Source: Hyphomicrobiales bacterium (GTDB taxonomy: Bacteria; Pseudomonadota; Alphaproteobacteria; Rhizobiales; Beijerinckiaceae). Taken from it: DNA of 64,000 nt. The translations under genes were made by a program, and so were the position numbers. Where the stretch lies: positions 62,001-126,000 of the forward strand of contig JAIXTP010000002.1 in assembly GCA_027483895.1 (NCBI GenBank). Reading direction: 5' to 3'. The notes under the pieces were generated by a model that searched no databases, had not been told where the DNA came from, and saw only the letters and a program-made list of their open reading frames with translations. How positions within the stretch are numbered: position 1 is the stretch's first letter; every line of letters starts with the position of its first letter. Positions 52,516 through 63,595 of the stretch are shown in pieces.

Positions 52516-53270
52516 CAGGCGGCCTCCTTGCCCATATAGGCCTCGCGGACCCGGGGATCCTCGGAAACCGTGGCGTAGTCGCCCTCTGCCAGGATCTCGC
52601 CCCGCTGCAGCACCGTGATGCGGTCGCAGAGCTTCGAGACGACCGAGAGATTGTGCTCGACCATCAGGACCGTGCGGCCCTGCGCGGCCTTGCGGATGAG
52701 TTCGACGACGTGGTCGATGTCCTCGTGGCCGAGACCGGCCATCGGCTCGTCGAGCAGCATCATCCGGGGCTCGAGGGCGAGCGTGGTCGCGAGTTCGAGC
52801 GCACGCTTGCGGCCGTAGGAGAGATTGGTCGCGGGCTCGCGGAGCCAGGGCATCAGCTTGAAATCCTCGATCAGCGCGATCGCGCGCTCGTCGAGCTGCT
52901 TCAGCACGTCGGAGGAACGCCAGAACTGAGCGGCGAGACCCGCCGGCCGCTGCAGCGCGACGCGGACGTTTTCGAGCACCGTGAGATGCGGGAAAGTCGC
53001 GGAGATCTGGAACGAACGCACGAGGCCGCGCCGGGCGGTGGCAGCGGGCTTCTCATGCGTGATGTCCTCGCCGTCGAACATGATCGTGCCGGCGGTCGGG
53101 ATGTGGAATTTCGTGAGCAGGTTGAAGACGGTCGTCTTCCCCGCGCCGTTGGGGCCGATCAGGGCATGGATCGCGCCGCGCCGGACCGAGAGGTCGACGT
53201 CGCGGACCGCGTAGAAGCCCCGGAACTGCTTCGTCAGCTGCGTGGCCTTGAGGATGATGTCGGCGTCCAT
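52515..53270 (-). CDS. livG: Branched-chain amino acid ABC transporter ATP-binding protein LivG
   Basis: A 251-aa ATPase. Walker A IGPNGAGKTTVFNLLTKF, signature LSYGRKRALELATTLAL, Walker B RMMLLDEPMAGLG, and the C-terminal MVEHNLSVVSKLCDRITVL. The segment RSFQISATFPHLTVLENVRV is LivG-specific. It is separated from livK by 111 bp with a strong hairpin. Confidence 0.96.
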   Translation of the reverse strand: MDADIILKATQLTKQFRGFYAVRDVDLSVRRGAIHALIGPNGAGKTTVFNLLTKFHIPTAGTIMFDGEDITHEKPAATARRGLVRSFQISATFPHLTVLENVRVALQRPAGLAAQFWRSSDVLKQLDERAIALIEDFKLMPWLREPATNLSYGRKRALELATTLALEPRMMLLDEPMAGLGHEDIDHVVELIRKAAQGRTVLMVEHNLSVVSKLCDRITVLQRGEILAEGDYATVSEDPRVREAYMGKEAA

Positions 53271-53333
53271 CGCGTTGCTACCCGGGCGATGCGGGCGCCC
53301 GGAAAGGGACGCCGCGCCGTTGCGGAAAAGAAG

Positions 53334-53371
53334 AACCGGGGCGGAAGGCCGAAAGACCTCCCGCCCCGGTT
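53334..53371 (-). terminator. Hairpin between livK and livGFHM
   Basis: An 11-bp stem AACCGGGGCGG (53334-53344) and CCGCCCCGGTT (53361-53371). Read on the minus strand it follows the livK stop by 10 bp and runs into CTTCTTTTCC, so partial termination is likely and would give more receptor than ATPase transcript. Confidence 0.75.
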
Positions 53372-53381
53372 CCCGAATGCG

Positions 53382-54572
53382 TCAGAGCTTGCAGCCGCTC
53401 TGTTCGAGCGTGAAGAAGGCCTGCTCGCCGGGGATCTTGGAGATCAGCTTGTAGTAGTCCCACGGCTTCTTGCTTTCGGCCGGGGTCTTGACCTCGAGCA
53501 GGTACATCTCGTGGACCATGCGGCCGTTGGCCAGCACCTTGCCGCCCTTGCCGAAGAAGTCGTCCACGGCCGTTTCCTTCATCTTCTTGGCGACGGCGTC
53601 GGCGTCCTTCGTGCCCGCGGCCTTGACGGCCTTCAGATAGTGCATGACGCCCGAATAGGTGCCCGCATGCACCATGTTCGGCATGCGGCCGGTGCGCTTC
53701 AGGAAGCGCTCGCCGAACTCGCGCGACTGGTCGTCGAGATCCCAGTAGTAGCCTTCCGTCACCACGAGGCCCTGAGCGGCCTTGAGGCCGAGGCCGTGAA
53801 CCTCGGCGAGCGTGGTCAGCAGGCCCGCGAGCTTCTGGCCGCCCGTGGTGATGCCGAAATCGGCGGCCTGCTTGATGGTGTTGGTGGTGTCGAGACCCGC
53901 ATTGGCGAGGCCGATGACCTTCGCCTTGGAGGTCTGCGCCTGCAGCAGGAAGGACGAGAAGTCGGCATTGTTGAGCGGGTGCTTGACCGCGCCGAGCACC
54001 TTGCCGCCGTTGTCCTTCACGGCCTTGGCGGTGTCTTCCTCGAGCTGATAGCCGAAGGCGTAGTCGGCGGTCAGGAAGAACCAGCTGTCGCCGCCCGACT
54101 TGGTGAGCGCGCCGCCGGTCCCGACCGCGAGCGCGCGGGTGTCGTAGGCCCAGTGGAAGCCGTAGGGGGTGCACATGTCGCCGGTGAGGCGCGAGGTGGC
54201 GGCGCCGACGACGATGTTGATCTTCTTCTTCTGCTTGGTCAGTTCCTGAACCGCCAGCGCCACCGAGGAGGTGGTGAGCTCGGCGATCATGTCGACGCCG
54301 TCGACGTCATACCACTGCCGGGCGATGTTGGAGCCGACGTCCGGCTTGTTCTGGTGGTCGGCGGTGACCAGCTCGATCTTGCCGTTCAGGACGGAGCCGC
54401 CGAAATCCTCGATGGCCATCTTGGCGGCCTCGACGGACCACTTGCCGCCGAAGTCGGCATAGACGCCGGACTGATCGTTCAGGATGCCGATCTTGACCTG
54501 GGCGGAAGCCCCGGCGACCGAAGCGAGGGCGACGGACGAGGCCATCGCGAGCGTGAGAACATGGCGTTTCAA
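53382..54572 (-). CDS. livK: ABC transporter periplasmic substrate-binding protein (LivK family)
   Basis: A 396-aa receptor, signal peptide 1-24 (ends ASAQ). Mature start KIGILNDQSGVYADFGG is the Peripla_BP_6 N-terminus. Characteristic domain segments are ADHQNKPDVGSNIARQWYD and WFFLTADYAFGYQLEED; the Cys pairs CTP and SGCKL at the end may form a disulfide. The ligand could be an amino acid, amide or urea. First gene of the liv operon, divergent from the MBL-fold gene. Confidence 0.95.
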   Translation of the reverse strand: MKRHVLTLAMASSVALASVAGASAQVKIGILNDQSGVYADFGGKWSVEAAKMAIEDFGGSVLNGKIELVTADHQNKPDVGSNIARQWYDVDGVDMIAELTTSSVALAVQELTKQKKKINIVVGAATSRLTGDMCTPYGFHWAYDTRALAVGTGGALTKSGGDSWFFLTADYAFGYQLEEDTAKAVKDNGGKVLGAVKHPLNNADFSSFLLQAQTSKAKVIGLANAGLDTTNTIKQAADFGITTGGQKLAGLLTTLAEVHGLGLKAAQGLVVTEGYYWDLDDQSREFGERFLKRTGRMPNMVHAGTYSGVMHYLKAVKAAGTKDADAVAKKMKETAVDDFFGKGGKVLANGRMVHEMYLLEVKTPAESKKPWDYYKLISKIPGEQAFFTLEQSGCKL

Positions 54573-54694
54573 GGCAACCTCCTTGTGACTTCCCCGGGAC
54601 CGATCATCGCGGCGCCTCGGCGGCGAAACGCGATCGGCCCTTATTCGAGCTCTTATGCGCGCCTAAGCTAGAGAGTTGCATGGCGCGGGCAAGA

Positions 54695-54740
54695 TGCGCC
54701 CTTCGGCGCACGGTTTTGCAGAAATAGGCACATGCGCCTA
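54695..54740. promoter_or_regulatory. Dyads in the livK/MBL divergent region
   Basis: The 248-bp gap (54573-54820) holds a hairpin TGCGCC-CTTC-GGCGCA (54695-54710) and a near-perfect 16-bp palindrome TAGGCACATGCGCCTA (54725-54740, one symmetrical mismatch pair). The second looks like a regulator site, as it sits 81 bp from the MBL start and 152 bp from livK. Nothing else was recognised in this gap. Confidence 0.4.
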
Positions 54741-54820
54741 CGACCGCACGCACCGCGTTGCCCTTCGGCGCGCGGACGCCATAAACAGGGCTCGTCGTGC
54801 CACCCAGACGGGAAAACGCA

Positions 54821-55780
54821 ATGACCCTCGACCGCCGTACAGTCCTGACCGGAGCCGCCATGACCGCCGCCGCTTCCACCCTCGGAACTCCCGCCGCCGC
54901 CCAGAACGCCGCCTCGCCCGCGCGTCAGGCGCCGGGCTTCTATCGTTACAAGGTCGGCGACATCGTCGTGACCGCGATCAATGACGGCTACGGCGAGCGC
55001 CCGCTCGAAGGCTTCATCCGCAACGCGGAGCTCGCCGACGTGCGCAAGGCCGCCGAAGCGGAATTCTTCCCCAAGGACAAGGTCCGCATCACCTTCACCT
55101 CGCTGGTGCTGCAGACGGGCGGCAAGACCGTGCTGATCGACGTGGGCAACGGCGATCTCGGCGCGCCGACCACCGGCACCTGGATGTCGAACTTCCGCGC
55201 GGCGGGCTTCGACCCCGCCAAGGTCGACAAGGTCGTCATCAGCCACTTCCACGGCGACCACATCAACGGCCTGCGCATGAAGGACGGAACGGAATCCTTC
55301 CCGAACGCCGAGGTCGTCGTCGGCACGCAGGAGTGGAATTTCTGGATGGACGACGGGCAGATGTCCCGCGCGCCCGAGGCCATGAAGGGCGCCTTCCAGA
55401 ACGTCCGCCGCGTCTTCTCGCCCATGGGGTCGAAGATCGGCCGCTACGAAGGCGACAAGGAAGTCGCCCCGGGCGTCACCGCGATCTCGGCCTTCGGCCA
55501 CTCGCCGGGCCATTCCGCCTTCGTGATCGCTTCGGGCAACGACCGGCTCATCATGATGTCGGACGTGACCAACCACCCCGGCCTGTTCGTGCGCAATCCG
55601 GACTGGTCGGCGATCTTCGACATGGATCCCGACGCGGCGCGCGCGACCCGTCGCCGGATGCTCGACATGGCCGCGACCGAGCGCCTGCAGACCGCGTTCT
55701 ACCACGCCCCCTTCCCCGCCACGGGTCACATCGTGAAGGACGGCAACGGGTTCCGCCTCATCCCGGTTCAGTGGTCCTGA
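54821..55780 (+). CDS. Exported MBL-fold metallo-hydrolase
   Basis: A 319-aa protein with a Tat-like leader (DRRTVLTGAAMTAAASTLG, cleavage near AAAQ) and the metallo-beta-lactamase motif SHFHGDHINGL (HxHxDH). Other metal-site residues are H in FGHSPGHSAF and D in MMSDVTNHPG. Such proteins include lactonases and sulfatases; substrate not known. The ATG at 54821 follows GACGGGAAA; an ATG at 54797 is non-conserved. A strong hairpin follows (55810-55839). Confidence 0.87.
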   Translation: MTLDRRTVLTGAAMTAAASTLGTPAAAQNAASPARQAPGFYRYKVGDIVVTAINDGYGERPLEGFIRNAELADVRKAAEAEFFPKDKVRITFTSLVLQTGGKTVLIDVGNGDLGAPTTGTWMSNFRAAGFDPAKVDKVVISHFHGDHINGLRMKDGTESFPNAEVVVGTQEWNFWMDDGQMSRAPEAMKGAFQNVRRVFSPMGSKIGRYEGDKEVAPGVTAISAFGHSPGHSAFVIASGNDRLIMMSDVTNHPGLFVRNPDWSAIFDMDPDAARATRRRMLDMAATERLQTAFYHAPFPATGHIVKDGNGFRLIPVQWS

Positions 55781-55809
55781 CCGACGCTTGCCTCATCGGA
55801 TAAACCTGC

Positions 55810-55839
55810 ACCGCCCCGTCGGGATCCCGGCGGGGCGGT
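55810..55839 (+). terminator. Hairpin terminator after MBL gene
   Basis: Long stem ACCGCCCCG (55810-55818) with CGGGGCGGT (55831-55839), continued inward through GGGATCCC; a short T-run (CGCGTTTG) follows. Also lies ahead of the second TTT operon. Confidence 0.72.
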
Positions 55840-55905
55840 CGCGTTTGCGCCGCATTCGAAGTCGGCTAGTCTCGCCCGAAACAAACGTCAGGGAGGACCC
55901 GTCCG

Positions 55906-56871
55906 ATGACCTTCTTCAATCGTTTCGCCCGCGCGGCCGTCGTCGCCGGTGCGGTGCTCGCCTCCACCGGCGCGGTCTTCGCGCAGGCCGAGCTGAAGAT
56001 CATGGCGCCTGCGGCACCCGGCGGCGGCTGGGACCAGACCGCGCGCTCCATGCAGCAGGCACTCGTCGCGAGCGGCGCGGCCAAGAGCGCGCAGGTGACG
56101 AACGTTCCCGGCGCGGGCGGCACCATCGGCATCGCCCAATTCGTCAACGGCGCGAAGGGCGATCCTAACGCCCTGATGGTCGGCGGCTTCGTGATGATGG
56201 GGGCGATCCTCACCAACAAGTCGCCCGTCGGCCTCGACCGCGTGACGCCGATCGCCCGCCTCACCGGCGAATACGAGGCGATCGTCGTGCCCGCCAATTC
56301 GCCCATCAAGACGGCGAAGGACCTCGTGGCGGCGCTGAAGGCGGACCCGGCCAAGGTCACTTGGGCCGGCGGCTCGGCGGGCGGCGTCGACCACATCACC
56401 GCGGGCCTCATCGCGAAGGCCGCGGGCGTCGATGCGACCAAGATCAACTACGTGCCCTTCTCGGGCGGCGGCGAGGCTCTCGCGGCCATTCTGAGCGGGC
56501 AGGTCACCGCCGGCATTTCGGGCTACGGCGAGTTCGAAGGGCAGATCAAGAGCGGCAAGCTGCGCCTGATCGGCATGACCTCGCCCGAGCGGCTGCCCGA
56601 CGTGGACGGACCCACGCTGAAGGAGCAGGGCGTCGACGTGGTCATCGCCAATTGGCGCGCGATCTTCGCGGCCCCGGACCTTTCGGCCGACCAGCGCAAG
56701 GCGCTGCTCGCCACCATCGAGAAGATGGCCAAGAGCAAGGAATGGCAGGACATCCTGAAGCAGAAGGGCTGGGCCGACACCTATCTCTCGGGCGACGCCT
56801 TCGCCGCCTATCTGAAGACCGAGAACGACGTCGTCGCGGACATGCTCCGCTCGATCGGCCTCGTGAAGTAA
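55906..56871 (+). CDS. TTT (Bug/TctC-family) periplasmic solute-binding protein, second system
   Basis: A 321-aa receptor with signal peptide 1-26 (ends VFAQ). Mature [20 protein letters not shown] and [18 protein letters not shown] are the ligand-loop segments of TctC; the GGGWDQTAR form is typical of the tricarboxylate/citrate subgroup rather than the FAAGGPTD form of the first system. First gene of the C-B-A operon. Confidence 0.95.
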   Translation: MTFFNRFARAAVVAGAVLASTGAVFAQAELKIMAPAAPGGGWDQTARSMQQALVASGAAKSAQVTNVPGAGGTIGIAQFVNGAKGDPNALMVGGFVMMGAILTNKSPVGLDRVTPIARLTGEYEAIVVPANSPIKTAKDLVAALKADPAKVTWAGGSAGGVDHITAGLIAKAAGVDATKINYVPFSGGGEALAAILSGQVTAGISGYGEFEGQIKSGKLRLIGMTSPERLPDVDGPTLKEQGVDVVIANWRAIFAAPDLSADQRKALLATIEKMAKSKEWQDILKQKGWADTYLSGDAFAAYLKTENDVVADMLRSIGLVK

Positions 56872-56878
56872 GAACGCG

Positions 56879-56904
56879 CGCGGGGCGCGCCGGCGCGCCC
56901 CGCG
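56879..56904. repeat. 26-nt perfect palindrome between tctC and tctB
   Basis: The half CGCGGGGCGCGCC is followed directly by its inverse complement. As RNA it makes a 13-bp GC-only stem with no loop beyond a tight turn. It lies 8 bp after the receptor stop and 24 bp before the next gene. Probably an mRNA stabiliser or partial terminator that favours receptor expression. Confidence 0.8.
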
Positions 56905-56927
56905 GCCTCTCCCCGCGGAGACGACCG

Positions 56928-57422
56928 ATGTCCGACACCGAGACCGGCCTGCGGACCGGCCGTTCCTCCCCCGATCTCGGCGTGATCGCCGTCGGGATCG
57001 CGCTCATCACCGCCGCGGCGGTGATCTATGCCGACGCGGCGCAGATGAGCATGGCGCCGCTCTACGCGAAGATCGGCCCGAAGGTGGTCCCGCAGATCGT
57101 GGCGGGCGGTCTCGCGCTGTTCGGCCTCCTCACCGTCTTCGGCGCCTTCCGCGGCTGGTTTCCGGCGCGCGAGGAGGAAGACGCGGCCGGCGCCGTCTGG
57201 GTCGCGGCGGGCCTCGGCTTCACGATCCTGTCGCTGATCCTGCATTTCGGCTTCGTCGCGGCGATGACCGCGCTGTTCGCCTGCACCTCGCGCGCGATGG
57301 GCCGACGGGCCTTCCTCGTCGATGCCGCCATCGGCGCCGCGATCGGGCTGTCCGTCTATCTCGTCTTCACCAAGCTGCTGTCGCTCTCGCTGCCGCAGGG
57401 GCCCCTCGAAAGCCTGCTCTGA
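56928..57422 (+). CDS. TTT small permease subunit (TctB family), second system
   Basis: A 164-aa membrane protein with four helices (about 17-35, 55-75, 88-118, 128-148), the TctB shape. The ATG at 56928 follows CGGAG at normal spacing; the upstream open frame is a shadow of tctC. It ends 8 bp before tctA. Confidence 0.9.
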   Translation: MSDTETGLRTGRSSPDLGVIAVGIALITAAAVIYADAAQMSMAPLYAKIGPKVVPQIVAGGLALFGLLTVFGAFRGWFPAREEEDAAGAVWVAAGLGFTILSLILHFGFVAAMTALFACTSRAMGRRAFLVDAAIGAAIGLSVYLVFTKLLSLSLPQGPLESLL

Positions 57423-57430
57423 GATCCCCC

Positions 57431-58933
<1,503 letters not shown>

Positions 58934-58993
58934 GACGGAGCGGAACCTCGTGCGGAGCCGGACGTTCCGGACCGAGAACCGCCTCGGTGGGAT

Positions 58994-60301
58994 ATGTCCT
59001 CAGTCGCGTTCGGGGTCGAGCCGCAAGTCGGCTGGCGCCGCTTCATGGGCCGTTCCGGCTTCGCCGTCGGGACCGTGCTCGCCTGTTTCGCGGTGCTCTT
59101 CTTCACCGCGGAGGCTTTCGTGCGCGCCACCGCGGACGTCGAGGAGACGCATCGGCTGCAGGCCGCGCTCGCCCGCACGCAACAGGGCCTTACCGATGCG
59201 GAAACCGCGCAGCGCGGCTATTTCCTCACCGGACGGATCGAGTTTCTCGCGCCCTCCGGCGCCGGCAGGAAGGCCGCACTCGACGGCCTGACCGAGTTCG
59301 AACGGGTCGCCGCCGAGCGCGAGCTTCACGACGACCGCCTGACGCAGTTCCGGCCGCTCGTGGAAGCCAAGCTGGCGGAACTCGAGGAGACGCTTCGCCT
59401 CGAACGTGAACGCGGCCTCGCGGCCGCGTTGGAGGTGGTGCATAGCGGGCATGGCAACGAGGCGATGCGCCGGATCCGTATGCTGGTGTCCTCGCTGCAG
59501 GAGCGCGAGGCCGGCCTGCGGGCGGCGCGCGAGCGGCGGGCCCGCACCGCATCCGTTCTCCTGTTCCTCATCACGTCGGCGGCCGCCGTGGTCCTGGCGT
59601 GGCTTCTGTGGACGGTCCTGTCGCGGCTCGAACGCGAGATCGAGGCCGAGGCGGCGCAGGTCCGGGCGCTCGAACGCGTCGCGGAAGAACAGCGGCTCGC
59701 GCGGGAGGAGCGCGAATGGCTGCTCGGCGAGCTTCATCACCGGGTGAAGAACTCCCTGCAGCAGATCGAGGGCATTCTGCGCCTTCAGATCCGGGAAGAG
59801 ATCTCGGACGTCACGCGCGACTCGCTCACCAATGCGCTGCATCGGATCATGGCCATCGGCAGGGTGCATGAACGTCTCTATGCGGGCGATCGCCCCGACG
59901 ACGTGGACGTGGCCGCCGTGCTCGGCACGCTCTGCGAAGAATTGTCGGACGTGTTCCGGGCCTTTCTGGACGGCCCGATCACGTCCCGGTCCGAGACGAT
60001 CTCCATGCCGATCGAGACCAGCATCCCGCTGATGCTGATCGCGAACGAACTGATCACGAATGCGTGCCGCCACGGCTCCGGACCCGGCAAGCTCGCTCGG
60101 GTGGCCGCCGTGCTCCGGCAGGACGAAGGAAGCTGGATCCTCGAAGTGTCGGACGAAGGAGGAGGCAGGCCGGAGATGGCTGACCGCTTGGGCATGACGC
60201 TGGTCCGCCGGCTCGCACAACGGATCGGAGGCAGCGTCGTCATGGAGAAGCGGAGCCCGGGCCTGAGCGCGCGCGTGCTGATACCCCGCGAGGCCGCATG
60301 A
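58994..60301 (+). CDS. CHASE3-like sensor histidine kinase of the HisKA_2 type
   Basis: A 435-aa kinase. Helix at about 20-45, a helical CHASE3-type periplasmic domain (about 46-185, with GLTDAETAQRGYFLTGRIEF), second helix 187-210, then the HisKA_2 box LLGELHHRVKNSLQQIEGIL and ATPase motifs NELITNACRHGSG and VSDEGGGRPEM. HisKA_2/HWE kinases are common in alphaproteobacteria and often act in general stress signalling. The stop overlaps the response regulator (ATGA). Confidence 0.93.
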   Translation: MSSVAFGVEPQVGWRRFMGRSGFAVGTVLACFAVLFFTAEAFVRATADVEETHRLQAALARTQQGLTDAETAQRGYFLTGRIEFLAPSGAGRKAALDGLTEFERVAAERELHDDRLTQFRPLVEAKLAELEETLRLERERGLAAALEVVHSGHGNEAMRRIRMLVSSLQEREAGLRAARERRARTASVLLFLITSAAAVVLAWLLWTVLSRLEREIEAEAAQVRALERVAEEQRLAREEREWLLGELHHRVKNSLQQIEGILRLQIREEISDVTRDSLTNALHRIMAIGRVHERLYAGDRPDDVDVAAVLGTLCEELSDVFRAFLDGPITSRSETISMPIETSIPLMLIANELITNACRHGSGPGKLARVAAVLRQDEGSWILEVSDEGGGRPEMADRLGMTLVRRLAQRIGGSVVMEKRSPGLSARVLIPREAA

Positions 60302-60678
60302 TCCTGCGCATCCTGATCGTCGAGGACGATGCGCTGATCGCGCTGGACCTCGCGATGACCGTCGAGGAATTGGGCCATGAAGTCGTCGGCGAGGCGGCCG
60401 AAGCGAAGGAGGCCGTCGGCGCGGCGGGGCGTCTCCGGCCGGATCTGGTGCTGATGGACGTGAAGCTCCTGCGCGGCTCGAGCGGCTTCGAGGCCGCGCG
60501 CGAGATCCATGAACGCTTCGGAATCCGCTCGCTCTTCTGCAGCGGCAATATCGACGAGGACCTCAAGGCGCGGGCGAGCGGCGTGAACCCCGTCGGCTGG
60601 CTCGCGAAGCCCATCTCCCCGAACGCGCTTTCGCGGGTGCTCGACGCCTTGTCCGGAGCCTCGGCCGCCGCCATTTGA
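60298..60678 (+). CDS. Single-domain response regulator (REC only)
   Basis: A 126-aa receiver without output domain. Acidic EDD (9-11), phospho-acceptor Asp54 in LVLMDVKL, and LAKPISPN with the conserved Lys. Typical partner of HisKA_2 kinases; may act as phosphate sink or by protein contact. 4-base overlap with the kinase gene. Confidence 0.93.
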   Translation: MILRILIVEDDALIALDLAMTVEELGHEVVGEAAEAKEAVGAAGRLRPDLVLMDVKLLRGSSGFEAAREIHERFGIRSLFCSGNIDEDLKARASGVNPVGWLAKPISPNALSRVLDALSGASAAAI

Positions 60679-60721
60679 CGGCGCCATGGGAACCGGGCAC
60701 TTGGATCCCGCGAGAGGCACG

Positions 60722-63493
60722 ATGTCGATGACGGCCACGATGATGACCGCGGCTCCGGTCGCGATGGAGAAGGAAGCGGCCTTCGTCGCCCGTTGCGTCG
60801 CGACGGCACGCGACGCCCGCGGCCATACCGAGGCGCGGCGCGCGGTGGTCGACCTTCTGCGCGAACGTCTCTCGGCCGGGCGCGCGGAGGCCGAAAGGAT
60901 CCTCTTCGAGAAGAAGGACGGCATCGCCTGCGCCGCCTGCCTGTCCTCGGTGATGGACGGCTGCATCCGCGCTCTGTTCGCGGTGGCCTCGCAGGTTCTC
61001 TATCCCGCCGACAATCCCTCCACGAGCGAGCAGATCGCGCTGGCCGCGGTGGGCGGCTACGGGCGCGGCACGCTCGCGCCGGGGTCGGACGTCGATCTTC
61101 TGGTGCTGCTGCCCTACAAGTCCACGCCTTGGACCGAGAGCGTCGTCGAGGTGATCCTCTACGCCCTGTGGGACCTCAAGCTGAAGGTGGGGCATTCGGT
61201 CCGCACGGTCGAGGAATGCGTGCGCGAGGCACGCGCCGACTACACGATCCGCACCGCGCTCCTCGAATCCCGCTTCCTGACGGGCACCGAGCCGCTCTTC
61301 TCGGAATTCCGCCGCCGCTACGACGCCGAGATCGTGCGCGGCACCGCGGCGGAATTCGTGGCCGAAAAGCTCGCCGAGCGCGAGCAGCGCGTCTCGCGCG
61401 CGGGCTCCTCGCGCTATCTCGTCGAGCCCAACGTGAAGGACGGCAAAGGCGGACTGCGCGACCTCAACACGCTGTTCTGGATCGTCAAATACGTCTACGG
61501 CGCGCATGACGTCGCGGCGATGGTCGAGGCGGGCGTCTTCGACCGGAGCGAGGCGGAAATGTTCCGGCGGTCGGAGGAATTCCTCTGGCGGGTCCGCTGC
61601 CACATGCATTTCGCCATGGGCCGCGCGGAAGAGAGGCTCTCCTTCGACCTGCAGCGCATCATCGCCGAACGCCTCGGCTATGCGGGCCATGGCGGGCTTT
61701 CCGCCGTCGAGCGCTTCATGAAGCGCTACTTCCTGACCGCCAAGGACGTGGGCGACCTCACCGCAATCGTCTGCGCGGCGCTGGAGGCCCGCCACAAGAA
61801 GCCGAAGCCGATGCTCGACCGACTGGTCGGCCGCTTCCGGCGCCGCACCGGCACGCTGCGCGAGACCAAGGATTTCGTCGTCGAGGCCGAGCGCATCACC
61901 GTCGCCGACGACGGGGTCTTCGAGAAGGATCCGGTCAATCTCATCCGGCTGTTCTGGTACGCCGACCGGCTGAACCGCGCGATCCACCCCGCCGCCACGC
62001 GCCTCGTCACCCAGTCCCTGCGCCTCGTGGACGCCTCGCTGCGGGAGAGCCCGGAAGCCAACCGGCTGTTCGTGGAGATCCTCGTCTCGCGCAATTCGCC
62101 CGAAGTGGTGCTGCGCCGCATGAACGAGACGGGACTGCTCGGCCGTTTCGTCCCGCAATTCGGCCGCATCGTCGCGATGATGCAGTTCAACATGTACCAC
62201 CACTACACGGTGGACGAGCATCTGCTGCGGTCGGTCGGCCTGCTCTCGGTGATCGAGAAGGGCGAGATGAAGGAGGAGGTCCCCGTCTCGCACGAGGTCC
62301 TGCCCACGATCCGCAATCGCAAGGTGCTCTACGTCGCGCTGTTCCTGCACGACATCGCCAAGGGCCGGCCCGAGGACCATTCGGTCGCCGGCGGCCGCGT
62401 CGCCCGCCGCATCTGTCCGCGGCTGGGGCTCGACGAGGCCGAGACCGAGACGGTCGCCTGGCTCATCGAACATCATCTCGACATGTCGACCGTCGCGCAG
62501 AGCCGCGACCTCTCCGACCCCGCGACCATCGAGAGCTTCGCCGCGACGGTGCAGAGCCTCGAACGGCTCAAGATGCTGCTCGTCCTGACCGTCTGCGACA
62601 TCATGGCCGTCGGCCCGGGCGTCTGGAACGGCTGGAAGGGCCAGCTTCTCCGCACGCTGTTCTGGGAAACCGAGATCGTGCTCGCGGGCGGCCACTCGCA
62701 GATCGACCGCAAGCGGCGGGTCGAATTCGCGCAGGACGAGCTGCGCCGCGCCCTGCCCGGCTGGACGGATGCCGAGCTCGACGCCTATATCGCGCGCCAT
62801 TACCCGGCCTATTGGCTGAAGGTGGATCTCGCGCGGCGCGTCCGGCACGCCCAATTCATGCTCGCCTCCGAACGCGAGATGCGCACGCTCTCGACCGAGG
62901 TCGCCACCGACGCCTTCCGCGGGGTGACGGAACTCACCGTCTCGGCGCCGGACCATCCGCGCCTGCTCGCGATCATCGCGGGCGCCTGCGCCGCGGCGGG
63001 CGCCAACATCGTCGACGCGCAGATCTTCACCACCACCGACGGCATCGCGCTCGACACGATCTTCGTGTCGCGCGCCTTCGACCGCGACGAGGACGAGCTG
63101 CGCCGCGGCGCACGCGTCGCCAAAAGCATCGAGCGTGCGCTCAAGAGCGAGATCCGCATCGCCGAGGCCGTCGCCGAAAAGGCGCCCGCGCGCGGGACGG
63201 CGCGGCCCTTCAACGTGGTCAGCGAAGTCGCGATCGATAACGCGCTGTCGAACCGCTACACGGTGCTCGAAGTGGCCGGACTCGACCGCACCGGCCTGCT
63301 CTACGAGCTGACCACGGCGCTGGCGAAGCTCAATCTCAACATCGCCTCGGCCCATATCGCGACCTTCGGCGAGAAGGTCGTCGACGTGTTCTACGTGACG
63401 GATCTGACGGGCTCGAAGGTGACGCATGCGGGGCGACAGGCCGCGATCCGCCGCACGATCCTCGACGTTCTCGACCGCCGCGACGCCGGGTGA
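60722..63493 (+). CDS. glnD: Bifunctional [protein-PII] uridylyltransferase/uridylyl-removing enzyme
   Basis: Main nitrogen sensor: uridylylates and de-uridylylates PII proteins in response to glutamine. 923 aa. Nucleotidyltransferase GGYGRGTLAPGSDVDLLVLL (about 105), GlnD-specific linker, HD domain ALFLHDIAKGRPEDHS, and two C-terminal ACT domains (LTVSAPDHPRLLAIIAGACA and LEVAGLDRTGLLYELTTALA). The start at 60722 (GAGAGG upstream) was preferred to an ATG at 60686; the N-terminal MSMTATMM offers more than one start. It controls nitrogen assimilation genes elsewhere. Confidence 0.96.
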   Translation: MSMTATMMTAAPVAMEKEAAFVARCVATARDARGHTEARRAVVDLLRERLSAGRAEAERILFEKKDGIACAACLSSVMDGCIRALFAVASQVLYPADNPSTSEQIALAAVGGYGRGTLAPGSDVDLLVLLPYKSTPWTESVVEVILYALWDLKLKVGHSVRTVEECVREARADYTIRTALLESRFLTGTEPLFSEFRRRYDAEIVRGTAAEFVAEKLAEREQRVSRAGSSRYLVEPNVKDGKGGLRDLNTLFWIVKYVYGAHDVAAMVEAGVFDRSEAEMFRRSEEFLWRVRCHMHFAMGRAEERLSFDLQRIIAERLGYAGHGGLSAVERFMKRYFLTAKDVGDLTAIVCAALEARHKKPKPMLDRLVGRFRRRTGTLRETKDFVVEAERITVADDGVFEKDPVNLIRLFWYADRLNRAIHPAATRLVTQSLRLVDASLRESPEANRLFVEILVSRNSPEVVLRRMNETGLLGRFVPQFGRIVAMMQFNMYHHYTVDEHLLRSVGLLSVIEKGEMKEEVPVSHEVLPTIRNRKVLYVALFLHDIAKGRPEDHSVAGGRVARRICPRLGLDEAETETVAWLIEHHLDMSTVAQSRDLSDPATIESFAATVQSLERLKMLLVLTVCDIMAVGPGVWNGWKGQLLRTLFWETEIVLAGGHSQIDRKRRVEFAQDELRRALPGWTDAELDAYIARHYPAYWLKVDLARRVRHAQFMLASEREMRTLSTEVATDAFRGVTELTVSAPDHPRLLAIIAGACAAAGANIVDAQIFTTTDGIALDTIFVSRAFDRDEDELRRGARVAKSIERALKSEIRIAEAVAEKAPARGTARPFNVVSEVAIDNALSNRYTVLEVAGLDRTGLLYELTTALAKLNLNIASAHIATFGEKVVDVFYVTDLTGSKVTHAGRQAAIRRTILDVLDRRDAG

Positions 63494-63595
63494 GTCGGCA
63501 TCCGAGGCGGATCGGAACGTCTTGATTTTCCGCTCTTCGCCCCTGATATCCGCGTCAAGCTGACGCAAAAGAACCCGAAAGGAGCGACCGCGCTC

